NCBI RefSeq assembly: GCF_003688995.1
Contig: NZ_PENI01000002.1
Span: 496,001-560,000 of the forward strand
Direction: 5' to 3'
DNA length: 64,000 nucleotides
Source of the DNA: Streptomyces shenzhenensis
GTDB taxonomy: Bacteria; Actinomycetota; Actinomycetes; Streptomycetales; Streptomycetaceae
Shown: positions 45,859 to 53,552 of the stretch, piece after piece
Numbering within the stretch: the first letter of the stretch is position 1
Layout of the letters: each line of letters opens with the position of its first letter
Made by a program: the position numbers and the translations under genes
Notes under the pieces: generated by a model
The model's input: the letters and a program-made list of their open reading frames with translations, nothing else
Databases searched by the model: none
Told to the model about the DNA's origin: nothing

Positions 45859-46293
45859 ATGACCACCGCCGGAGACATCATGCACCGTGGCGCCCAGTGG
45901 ATACCCGCCCACGAGACCTTGGACCGCGCAGCCCAGTTGATGCGCGAGCTGAACGTCGGAGCGCTGCCCATCAGCGACGAGAACGAACGGCTCTGCGGCA
46001 TCCTCACCGACCGCGACATCGTGGTCGGCTGCGTGGCCATGGGGCACGACCCCGCCAAGATCACCGCAGGGCAGATGGCCCACGGTACGCCCCGCTGGAT
46101 CGAGGCGAGCGCCGACGTCGGCGAAGTGCTCCAGGAGATGCGGGAGCACCAGATCCGCCGCCTGCCCGTCATCGAGAACAAGCGCCTGGTCGGCATGATC
46201 AGCGAGGCCGACCTCGCCGAGCACCTCGGGGAGAACCAGATCGCCGCCTTCGCCGAGAGCGTCTACGCCCGGACCACCCCGTCCAGCCACTGA
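45859..46293 (+). CDS. CBS-pair domain protein
   Basis: 144 residues from ATG 45859 after GGGAGGTG. Two CBS domains cover nearly the whole chain: TAGDIMHRGAQWIPAHETLD with VGALPISDENERLCGILTDRDIV (split here for length), then ITAGQMAHGTPRWIEASADV with IRRLPVIENKRLVGMISEAD. CBS pairs bind adenosine nucleotides and often report energy state. Stand-alone CBS proteins of this type are common in Streptomyces. Confidence 0.92.
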   Translation: MTTAGDIMHRGAQWIPAHETLDRAAQLMRELNVGALPISDENERLCGILTDRDIVVGCVAMGHDPAKITAGQMAHGTPRWIEASADVGEVLQEMREHQIRRLPVIENKRLVGMISEADLAEHLGENQIAAFAESVYARTTPSSH

Positions 46294-46318
46294 CGCCCCG
46301 CGTCCGGCCCCGGGCCGG

Positions 46319-47446
46319 TCACAGCCAGCCGTTGCGTCTGAACCCTCGGTACAGCGTCAGACACGCGATGGATATCACCCCGATGACCAGCGGATAGCCG
46401 AATCGCCAGCGCAGCTCCGGCATGTGGTCGAAGTTCATGCCGTAGACCCCGCACACCATGGTCGGTACGGCGATGATCGCGGCCCATGCCGTGATCTTCC
46501 GCATGTCCTCGTTCTGCGCGACCGTCACCTGTGCCAGATGGGCCTGGAGGATCGAGTTGAGCAGTTCGTCGAAGGAGGCGATCTGCTCCTTCGCCCGTAT
46601 CAAGTGGTCGAGGACATCCCTGAAATAGGCCTGTATCTCCGGGTCGACCACCCGGATCGGCCGCGTGGCGAGGTCCTCGACCGGACGGGCCAGCGGCACC
46701 ACAGCCCGCTTCAGGTCAAGGAGTTCCCGCTTCAGCTGGTAGATGCGCCCGGGGTCGACCCGCGCCCCGTTCTCCGCGAACACATCCGTCTCGACCTCGT
46801 CGATGTCGGACTGCACCGCGTCCGTCACGTTCAGATACTCGTCCACCACATGGTCCGCGATGGCGTGCAGCACCGCCGCCGGGCCCTTGGCCAGCTGCCG
46901 GGGCTGCGACTCCAGTTCCTCGCGTAGCGGTCCCAGCGAGCCGTGCCGTCCGTGCCGGACCGTGATCACGAAGTCGTGGCCGAGGAACACCATGATCTCG
47001 CCGGTGTGCACCACCTCGCTCGTCGCCGTCAGCTCCTCGTGCTCGACGTAGCAGACCGTCTTGAACACGGCGAACAGCGTCTCCCCGTACCGCTCCAGCT
47101 TCGGGCGCTGATGGGCCTCCACCGCGTCCTCGACCGCCAGCGGATGCAGGTCGAACAGTTCGGCGATGCCCGCGAACTCGGCGTCCGTCGGCTCGTGCAG
47201 CCCCAGCCAGACGAATCCGTCCCCGCTCTTGCGCACCCGCTCCACGGCGTCGACCAGGTCGCCGCCGCCGGAGACCCGGGCGCCGTCCCGGTACGTCACG
47301 CAGTTGACCACCGAGGAGCCCAGCGGTGACCGGGCGGGATGGCTCAGATCGACGCGCGGTCGCTTCCGCGTCAGCCGTGCGACCTTGCGCAGGCGGCCGA
47401 CCCCGCTCAGGTCCCTGACCTTGCGCAGATTCCCTGCCATGGACAT
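46319..47446 (-). CDS. corA: Magnesium/cobalt transporter CorA
   Basis: 375-residue divalent-cation channel forming pentamers in the membrane. ATG 47446 has GGGGG about 7 bases upstream; a second ATG two codons on is possible. A long soluble N-terminal domain and coiled helix (PEIQAYFRDVLDHLIRAKEQ) lead to two C-terminal membrane helices. The selectivity motif is YGMNFDHMPEL, and the cytoplasmic end is basic (YRGFRRNGWL). Two DnaA-box-like sites lie in its upstream region. Confidence 0.95.
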   Translation of the reverse strand: MSMAGNLRKVRDLSGVGRLRKVARLTRKRPRVDLSHPARSPLGSSVVNCVTYRDGARVSGGGDLVDAVERVRKSGDGFVWLGLHEPTDAEFAGIAELFDLHPLAVEDAVEAHQRPKLERYGETLFAVFKTVCYVEHEELTATSEVVHTGEIMVFLGHDFVITVRHGRHGSLGPLREELESQPRQLAKGPAAVLHAIADHVVDEYLNVTDAVQSDIDEVETDVFAENGARVDPGRIYQLKRELLDLKRAVVPLARPVEDLATRPIRVVDPEIQAYFRDVLDHLIRAKEQIASFDELLNSILQAHLAQVTVAQNEDMRKITAWAAIIAVPTMVCGVYGMNFDHMPELRWRFGYPLVIGVISIACLTLYRGFRRNGWL

Positions 47447-47522
47447 CTGGATCCCCCTGCCTGCTGCTCCTCGCGCCGTGCTGTCGCGCCTTGACCAGAA
47501 AGTCTGCCAGCCCGGCGCGATC

Positions 47523-47576
47523 CGTGGACAAGCCTGTGGGAGCCGCCCATTCCGCTTGGTTCCCGGCTGTGGACAA
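47523..47576. promoter_or_regulatory. Two DnaA-box-like sites upstream of corA
   Basis: CGTGGACAA at 47523-47531 and TGTGGACAA at 47568-47576 are in the same orientation, 45 bp apart. The second is the exact reverse complement of the Streptomyces DnaA box TTGTCCACA, and the first differs by one base. The window has no dnaA, dnaN or gyrase genes, so this is not oriC. Confidence 0.6.
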
Positions 47577-47659
47577 GTGGTCACGGCCGGGGGCCTGCCG
47601 CCCGTCGCGCCGGAGCGTCGTCCATCCGCGACCGGCGGAACAACTGGGATGATCGCGGC

Positions 47660-48454
47660 ATGACGCGATCCGACGGATATCTCCTCGACAACCGGCAGGC
47701 CGAGGCGGGGCAGCGCTTCGACGCCTTCGCCACCCTCTTCGACCCCACCACCTTCCGGCACCTGGTGGGCTTCGGGCTGGGGCCCGGCTGGCGCTGCTGG
47801 GAGGTCGGCGCCGGCGGTACTTCCGTGGTGTCCTGGCTGGCCAAGAAGGTGGGCCCGACCGGCAGGGTCGTCGCCACCGATATCGACACCTCGCTGCTCC
47901 TCCCGGCCGCGCGTCCGCCCGTCGAGGTGCGTGTCCATGACGTCGGCGAGCAGGAGCCGCCCGGAGTGGGGTTCGACCTGGTGCACGCCCGCCTGGTCCT
48001 TGTACACGTCCCGGACCGGGAACGGGCGCTGCACTCGATGGTCCAGGCGCTGCGGCCCGGCGGACGGCTCCTGGTCGAGGACGCCGACCCCGCGCTCCAG
48101 CCCCTCATCTGCCCGGACGAGCACGGCCCCGAGCAGCAACTCGCCAACCGGCTGCGGAAAGGGTTCCGCACCCTGCTCGCCGACCGCGGCGCCGATCTGT
48201 CCTACGGCCGCAGGCTCCCGCGCCTGCTGCGCGAGGCCGGACTGCGCAACGTGCAGGCCGACGCGTACTTCCCGCTCGCCTCGCCCGCCTGCGCGGCTTT
48301 GGAGATCGCCACCGTGCGGCAGATCCGGGACCGGCTCGTCGCGGCGGGACTGGCCACCGACGGGGACATCGACCAGCACCTCGCCAATGTCGCCGCGGGC
48401 GGCATGGACCTGGCCACGGCACCGATGATCTCGGCGTGGGGACGCAAGGCCTAG
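47660..48454 (+). CDS. Class I SAM-dependent methyltransferase
   Basis: 264 residues from ATG 47660; GATGAT ends 6 bases upstream, suggesting a leaderless mRNA. The N-terminal YLLDNRQAEAGQRFDAFATL is a hallmark of one methyltransferase subfamily. Motif I is WRCWEVGAGGTSVVSWLAKK, then VVATDIDTS and FDLVHARLVLVHVPDRERAL with LRPGGRLLVEDADPA. Likely methylates a small molecule; substrate unknown. Divergent from corA. Confidence 0.85.
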   Translation: MTRSDGYLLDNRQAEAGQRFDAFATLFDPTTFRHLVGFGLGPGWRCWEVGAGGTSVVSWLAKKVGPTGRVVATDIDTSLLLPAARPPVEVRVHDVGEQEPPGVGFDLVHARLVLVHVPDRERALHSMVQALRPGGRLLVEDADPALQPLICPDEHGPEQQLANRLRKGFRTLLADRGADLSYGRRLPRLLREAGLRNVQADAYFPLASPACAALEIATVRQIRDRLVAAGLATDGDIDQHLANVAAGGMDLATAPMISAWGRKA

Positions 48455-48781
48455 CAGGCCGGACGCATCCGCCGTACCGCGCCCCACGGCCGCTGTACCC
48501 CTGCGCCGTCCGCGGTCTCGCGTCCCGCCGGGCGGCCGTCCGCGTCCGCTGTGTCGCGCCCGACCGCTTTCCCCGCTGTGTTCCACGCGCCTGCGCTGCC
48601 GCTGCCCTCTCTGTCCGCCGTGCCGCGCCCGTCCGCCGTATCGGACGCGCCCGCCGCGCCGCGGCCAGTCCATGCCGCAGCCGGCTCGTGCCGGTGCCAG
48701 GAACGTGTCACGGCCAGCACTGCGGTGCCGCCAGGGTCGCGTTGCGGCCGGGGCTGCATTGTGGCCAGGGCTGTCGCGCGG
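48455..48781. other. 327-base gap with T/C-rich quasi-repeats
   Basis: No gene supported. The plus strand has repeated short words such as GTCCGC, GCCGCGCCC and CCGCTGTG at irregular spacing. On the minus strand the same tract reads as a DTAD/G-rich low-complexity frame, probably a by-product of composition. It contains the 3' flanks of two convergent genes, but no clear terminator is seen. Confidence 0.5.
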
Positions 48782-49696
48782 TCATTCCCGTGCCGGTGGC
48801 CGGCCGCCGACCTGCTCCACCGCACGGGCGCCCGCCCGGCACCCCTCCGCCGCCGCGTCCTCGGCACCCGCGCCCGCGACGAGAGCGGCCAGGAACGCGC
48901 CGGTGAACGCGTCCCCCGCACCCGTCGTGTCCCGGGGCGTCGCCGGCGCGGCGGGAACGCGGGCGAGCACATCGCCGGACCGGGCCACCAGCGCTCCGTC
49001 AGCGCCGAGCTTGGCCACCACCAGCGGGACCAGACGGCTCAGCTTGGCCGCGGCGTCCGCCGGGTCGGGCAGCCCCGTCAGCAGACACGCCTCGTCCCGG
49101 CTGGGCAGCAGGATGTCCAGGCCTTCGGCGAACGCCAGGAAGCGGTCGACCCCCAAGGCCCGGAGAAACCCCGTCGACGCCGGATCCAGGCTCACCGGCA
49201 CCTCACGCGCGCGTGCCGCCCGCAGTGCCACCGCCGCGAGCGCCCGGCTCGGCTCGGAGAACAGCAGATAGCCGGACAGATGCAGCCGCGCGACCCCGTC
49301 GAGCAGCGTGTCCGACCAGTCGGCCGGTTCGAGCCGCAGCGCCGCGCCGCTGTCCGTGAGGAAGGTCCGCTCGGCCGCGGCGTCCGCGTCCACCAGGCAG
49401 ATCACCGTCGCGGTCGCCGCCTCCGTGTCGAGGACGAGTCGTGGACGCACGCCGGCGGACACCAGCTCCCGCTCGTGCCACGCCGCCGCGTCCGCACCCA
49501 CCCGCCCCAGCAGCCGCACGTCCGCACAGCCCGCGGCGGCGGCCCAGCAGGCCACGTTGGCGCCAGCCCCGCCGGGAAGCGTCCGGATCGCCGCCGCCGT
49601 GTCGGTGCCGGCCGCGAGCGGGCCCCGGTGCCGCGCGACGACATCGGTGACGACGTCCCCGACGACCAGCAGCGCCCCCGCCCGCCCCGCCGTCAC
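48782..49696 (-). CDS. psuK: Pseudouridine kinase (PfkB family)
   Basis: 304 residues from GTG 49696, which overlaps the psuG stop by four bases (GTGA). PfkB signatures: GGAGANVACWAAAAG near residue 50 and DTTGAGDAFTGAFLAALVAG near 260, the latter holding the catalytic Asp and anion hole. The family alone could be a ribokinase, but fusion-like coupling to psuG points to pseudouridine kinase, which makes pseudouridine 5'-phosphate for PsuG. Confidence 0.85.
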   Translation of the reverse strand: MTAGRAGALLVVGDVVTDVVARHRGPLAAGTDTAAAIRTLPGGAGANVACWAAAAGCADVRLLGRVGADAAAWHERELVSAGVRPRLVLDTEAATATVICLVDADAAAERTFLTDSGAALRLEPADWSDTLLDGVARLHLSGYLLFSEPSRALAAVALRAARAREVPVSLDPASTGFLRALGVDRFLAFAEGLDILLPSRDEACLLTGLPDPADAAAKLSRLVPLVVAKLGADGALVARSGDVLARVPAAPATPRDTTGAGDAFTGAFLAALVAGAGAEDAAAEGCRAGARAVEQVGGRPPARE

Positions 49697-50601
49697 CCCC
49701 GGGTCCACGCCGCGGCGATCCGCGCCGCGAGCCGCACATTGCCGCGGACGGCCGCCAGATTGGCACTCAGCGAAGCGCCATCGGTGTGCCGGACCAGATA
49801 GTCCAACAGGAACGGCGTGACCGCCTGGCCGGTGACCCCCTCCTGCTCGCACGCGCGCAGCGCGTCGGCGAGCACCCGCGCGTGCAGCGCGGGATCCAGC
49901 TGCTCCTGCTCGGGCACGGGATTCGCGACGATCACCGCCGACTCCGGCCCGTCCAGCGCGTCCTGGGCGCGCATGACCCGCGCCACCTCCTCCGGGCTTC
50001 GCACCGTCCAGTCGACGGGATGCCCGGAGTCGGACAAGTAGAAGCCGGGGAACCGGTCAGTGCCGTACCCGGCGACCGCGACTCCCAGCGTCTCCAGACG
50101 CTGCAGGGTGGCCGGTACGTCCAGGATCGACTTCACCCCCGCGCACACCACCGTGATCCGGGTCCGGGCCAGCAGGCCCAGGTCCGCGGACTCGTCCTGC
50201 GTCACCGTCCACTCCCGGTGCACACCGCCCAGCCCGCCCGTCGCGAACACCCGGACGCCGGCCAGCGCGGCCAGCAGCGCGGTCGCCGACACCGTGGTCG
50301 CCCCGCTCGCCCCCGCCGCCACGGCGAGCGGCAGGTCGCGATGGCCCAGCTTGCGCATCCCCTCCTCGTTCGCGATCCGCTCCAACTGCCCCTTGTCCAG
50401 GCCCACATGGGGCCGCCCGTCCAGCACGGCGATCGTCGCGGGCACGGCACCCTCCCGCCGTACCGCCTCCTCCAGTTCCTGCGCCACCCGGAGATTGCGC
50501 GGGCGCGGCAGCCCGTGCGCGATGATCGTGGACTCCAGGGCCACCACGGGGCGACGCGCGTCGATCGCGTCCCGTACTTCTTCCGCCACCACCAGCACCA
50601 C
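49693..50601 (-). CDS. psuG: Pseudouridine-5'-phosphate glycosidase
   Basis: 302-residue enzyme that cleaves pseudouridine 5'-phosphate to uracil and ribose 5-phosphate. GTG 50601 follows GGAGG. Family landmarks are complete: VVALESTIIAHGLPRPRN, GAVPATIAVLDGRPHVGLDK, GATTVSATALLAALAGV, FATGGLGGVHR, the Lys-containing CAGVKSILDVPATLQRLE and GTDRFPGFYLSDSG. With psuK it forms a two-gene pseudouridine salvage operon for RNA breakdown products. Confidence 0.96.
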   Translation of the reverse strand: MVLVVAEEVRDAIDARRPVVALESTIIAHGLPRPRNLRVAQELEEAVRREGAVPATIAVLDGRPHVGLDKGQLERIANEEGMRKLGHRDLPLAVAAGASGATTVSATALLAALAGVRVFATGGLGGVHREWTVTQDESADLGLLARTRITVVCAGVKSILDVPATLQRLETLGVAVAGYGTDRFPGFYLSDSGHPVDWTVRSPEEVARVMRAQDALDGPESAVIVANPVPEQEQLDPALHARVLADALRACEQEGVTGQAVTPFLLDYLVRHTDGASLSANLAAVRGNVRLAARIAAAWTRG

Positions 50602-50850
50602 GCGCCTGCCTCCTGTCGCTCGGTCCCTCTCTCATCCCTGGCGAGCCGCCCGGCGGGATAAACGCCGAGGAGACGATCCTCGGCCCGAGCCCGCTCAACG
50701 GCCGAGTGGATGAGGATGCCGCGCGGCTTCCGCTTCCGGAACCCCGACGGTCACGTGCTGGAAGCACGGCACTGCGCTCGGCCCCACCCCGGAGGCGCGC
50801 CCGTGCCAGGGCACGCCGACCGGTGCGACAGAGCCGTCGGAACAGGGCTG

Positions 50851-51405
50851 TCAGAACAGGGGCTCGGGCAGCACGCCCTCCAGGGCGAGCAGCTTCCGCT
50901 TGGTCTCCAGACCGCCTCCGAACCCGCCGATGCCGCCGTCGCTCTCCACGACGCGGTGGCAGGGCACAATGACCGGCAGCGGATTGGCACCCATTGCCGT
51001 GCCCACCGCCTGCGCCGCGCCCGGCTGGCCGACCCGCCCGGCCAGGTCGCCGTACCCGACGACCGTGCCGTACGGGACGCCGGCCGCCAGTTCGCGCAGC
51101 ACCTGCCGGTTGAAGCCGGAGATCAGCGACCAGTCCAGCGACAGTTCGAAGTCCTGCCGTCTCCCCGCGAAGTACGCCTCGACCTGGCGTATCGCCTCGG
51201 TCAGCAGCGGTGAACCGGGTGCCTCGACGGGCTCGGTGCCCAGTCGGGCCGCGAGCCGCTCCAACGCCTGGTCACGTACCTTGTCGGTGGCGTGGAACAC
51301 GACGTTGACCAGGCCGTCCCTGGTCGCCGCCAGCAGCAGTGGACCGATGTCGGTGCCCACGACGGCCCACACGACCCGCTGCTCGTACTGCCCATGGCTG
51401 TCCAT
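50851..51405 (-). CDS. ogt: Methylated-DNA-[protein]-cysteine S-methyltransferase
   Basis: 184-residue suicide repair protein that removes methyl groups from O6-methylguanine in DNA. The active-site motif is IVPCHRVVESDG, with the acceptor Cys. The DNA-binding HTH region is PYGTVVGYGDLAGRVGQPGA (~105). ATG 51405 is placed six bases after the TACGGT box of a PafBC-type promoter, with no ribosome site, so the mRNA is likely leaderless and damage-induced. Confidence 0.95.
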   Translation of the reverse strand: MDSHGQYEQRVVWAVVGTDIGPLLLAATRDGLVNVVFHATDKVRDQALERLAARLGTEPVEAPGSPLLTEAIRQVEAYFAGRRQDFELSLDWSLISGFNRQVLRELAAGVPYGTVVGYGDLAGRVGQPGAAQAVGTAMGANPLPVIVPCHRVVESDGGIGGFGGGLETKRKLLALEGVLPEPLF

Positions 51406-51411
51406 GCGCCC

Positions 51412-51434
51412 ACCGTACGACCCGCCACTGACAA
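51412..51434 (-). promoter_or_regulatory. PafBC-type DNA-damage promoter of ogt
   Basis: On the minus strand: TTGTCAGTG (51434-51426), eight bases, TACGGT (51417-51412), then six bases to ATG 51405. It matches TTGTCRGTG-N8-TANNNT at every position. Confidence 0.85.
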
Positions 51435-51477
51435 CGCCCCGGCGCCGGTCGGTCCTGAGGCGTTCCGCTGCGCGGGC

Positions 51478-52350
51478 TCAGGACGCGCTCAGCGCCTTCC
51501 GCACCACGTCGGGCCGGTTCGTGATGATGCCGTCGACGCCGTACCCGGCGACGTTCCGGGCGGTCGACGCGTCGTCCACGGTCCAGGCGAACACCCCGAG
51601 CGGCCTGCCGTGCGGCCCCTTGTAGGAGTGCACTGTGGTGACGTAGTCCCTGGAGACGGACTTGTGGGACGGGTTGATCAGGTCGGTGAAGCCGGCGTAG
51701 GTGTGCAGGTCGGCCGCCGGGGGCGTGCCGAGGTAGCCGGTCGTGAGGCCCGGCTTCAGGTCGTGCACGATCCGCAGGCTGTCCGTGCTGAAGCTCTGCA
51801 CGACGAGCCGTCCTAGGTGCTGCCGGTCCAGCCAGCCCTCGTTGCCGAGGAGCTTGAGGGTCTCCCGCTCGATGCCCGGGTACAGTTCCGGACTCTTGAT
51901 CTCCAGGAGCAGTTTCTCGTGGTTGTGCTCGACCCGGCGCAGGTACTCCTTGAGCGTCGGCACGCGCGTGCCCGCGTACGCGGGTCCGAACCAGCTGCCC
52001 GCGTCCAGGCGGGCGATCTCGGCCGCGGTGAAGTCCTTCACCTTCCACGGCGCCCGGCCCGGGAACACCTTCTCGGCGTTCGTGGTGCGGGTCAGGCTGT
52101 CGTCGTGGATGACGACGAGTTCACCGTCCTTGGTCCGCTGCACGTCGTTCTCGACCCAGCTGAAGCCCCTTCGGGCCGCCTCGTCGACGGCGGGCAGTGT
52201 GTTCTCCGGGGCGTAGGCGGAGGCGCCCCGGTGGGCGACGATCGTGACCTGGCCGCCGGGGCTGCCGGCCCGGGCGTCGTGGGTCGGCGTCACCAGCGCG
52301 GCGACCCCCAGGAGCGCGACCGTCGTTACGGCGATGACACGCGCACGCAT
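51478..52350 (-). CDS. Secreted glycerophosphodiester phosphodiesterase
   Basis: 290 residues from ATG 52350 after GAGGTGAGGAG. The N-terminal signal peptide (RARVIAVTTVALLGVAALV) is followed by the GDPD TIM barrel: AHRGASAYAPENTLPAVDEA supplies the catalytic His and Glu, VENDVQRTKDGELVVIHDDS the second His and metal ligands, and LLLEIKSPELYPG a further metal-binding Glu. It hydrolyses glycerophosphodiesters to glycerol 3-phosphate and an alcohol outside the cell, for phosphate or carbon use. Confidence 0.95.
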   Translation of the reverse strand: MRARVIAVTTVALLGVAALVTPTHDARAGSPGGQVTIVAHRGASAYAPENTLPAVDEAARRGFSWVENDVQRTKDGELVVIHDDSLTRTTNAEKVFPGRAPWKVKDFTAAEIARLDAGSWFGPAYAGTRVPTLKEYLRRVEHNHEKLLLEIKSPELYPGIERETLKLLGNEGWLDRQHLGRLVVQSFSTDSLRIVHDLKPGLTTGYLGTPPAADLHTYAGFTDLINPSHKSVSRDYVTTVHSYKGPHGRPLGVFAWTVDDASTARNVAGYGVDGIITNRPDVVRKALSAS

Positions 52351-52624
52351 GCGTACTCCTCACCTCGGGCGAAAGCGGACGGTATCAGAGTGACAGCAGA
52401 GAGTAGAGGTGGCGGGGTGCAGGATGAGCACAGTTTGGACCGAGATGCCCGTGGTCGCTCACCGGTGCCGCACAAGTGGGGCAAGGCGTGTTTCTTTGCC
52501 GGAAAATCGTTCGTCCGTTCCTGTGGGGGTCATACTCTCTGTCAACCCTGACCGCCCGAGCGGTCCTGGGACGGGGGCGCACACCAGATAGTCCGGGACG
52601 CAAGAGGCGGAAGGGCAGCCGCGC

Positions 52625-53512
52625 ATGCAGGGCACGGTCGACGACTTCAGTTACGGGGCCGTCACCCCGTTGGTGGCCTTCCTGATGGCCTGCCTCGGCG
52701 GCGCCCTGGGCCTGCGCTGCACTACCAGATCCCTGCTGGTGTCCCAGTCCAGGCGTCCCGCCTGGCTCGCCCTTGGCTCGGCCGCCATCGGCTCCGGTAT
52801 CTGGACCATGCACTTCGTCGCCATGATGGGGTTCACCGTCGCGGAGATCCCGGTCCACTTCGACAAACCGCTCACGTACGCCAGCCTCGCCATCGCCATC
52901 ATCATGGTGGGCGTCGGGATCTTCATAGTCGGCTACCGCGGCGCCACCGGAACGGCGCTGTTCACCGGTGGAACGATCACCGGCTTGGGCATCGCCTCGA
53001 TGCACTACCTCGGCATGGCGGGCATACGCCTGGACGGGCGGCTCGAATACAACACCGTCGCCGTCGCCGTCTCCGTCGTGATAGCGGTCGTGGCCGCCAC
53101 CACCGCTCTGTGGGCCGCCGGACAGGTGCGTGGCTTCCTGTGGAGCGTGGGCGCCAGCCTCGTCATGGGACTCGCGGTCACCGGCATGCACTACACCGGT
53201 ATGGCCGCCCTCACCGTGCACGTCCACGGCTCCGCCACGGCCATCGGCGGCTCCTCGCCCGCGGCCCTGCTCGCGCCCATGCTGATCGGCCCCCTCACCT
53301 TCCTCCTGCTCGCGGGCGTCGTCGTGATGGTCGACCCGTTGATGATCGCGGGCCGGCCCGCCCGGCCCACGCAGGAGCGCAAGCCGGGCGTCCCCGCCGG
53401 CGCGTTCGCCCCGCACCCGCGCCGCCACCCGGCGGTTCCGGCAGGCCCGCCGCGGATCCGCCAGGGAGCCGGCCAGGGGCACCACAGCTCACGCACCCCG
53501 CAGAACCGCTGA
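52625..53512 (+). CDS. MHYT-domain integral membrane sensor
   Basis: 295 residues from ATG 52625. Seven membrane helices with three MHYT motifs: [22 protein letters not shown] and [11 protein letters not shown]. This domain is proposed to bind copper and sense gases such as oxygen, CO or NO. Here no GGDEF, EAL or kinase domain follows; the C-terminal ~60 residues are a Pro/Arg-rich tail. It may act with a separate partner. A weak GGAAGGG lies upstream. Confidence 0.9.
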   Translation: MQGTVDDFSYGAVTPLVAFLMACLGGALGLRCTTRSLLVSQSRRPAWLALGSAAIGSGIWTMHFVAMMGFTVAEIPVHFDKPLTYASLAIAIIMVGVGIFIVGYRGATGTALFTGGTITGLGIASMHYLGMAGIRLDGRLEYNTVAVAVSVVIAVVAATTALWAAGQVRGFLWSVGASLVMGLAVTGMHYTGMAALTVHVHGSATAIGGSSPAALLAPMLIGPLTFLLLAGVVVMVDPLMIAGRPARPTQERKPGVPAGAFAPHPRRHPAVPAGPPRIRQGAGQGHHSSRTPQNR

Positions 53513-53522
53513 TCGGAGCCCG

Positions 53523-53545
53523 TTGTCAGTGCGGGGTCGTACGGT
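53523..53545 (+). promoter_or_regulatory. PafBC-type DNA-damage promoter of uvrB
   Basis: TTGTCAGTG (53523-53531), eight bases, TACGGT (53540-53545), then seven bases to ATG 53553. It matches TTGTCRGTG-N8-TANNNT at every position and supports a leaderless start for uvrB. Confidence 0.88.
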
Positions 53546-53552
53546 GGATGGC

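Noticed and set aside
47447..47659. Origin of replication
   Set aside because: Only two DnaA boxes, and none of the usual oriC genes nearby.
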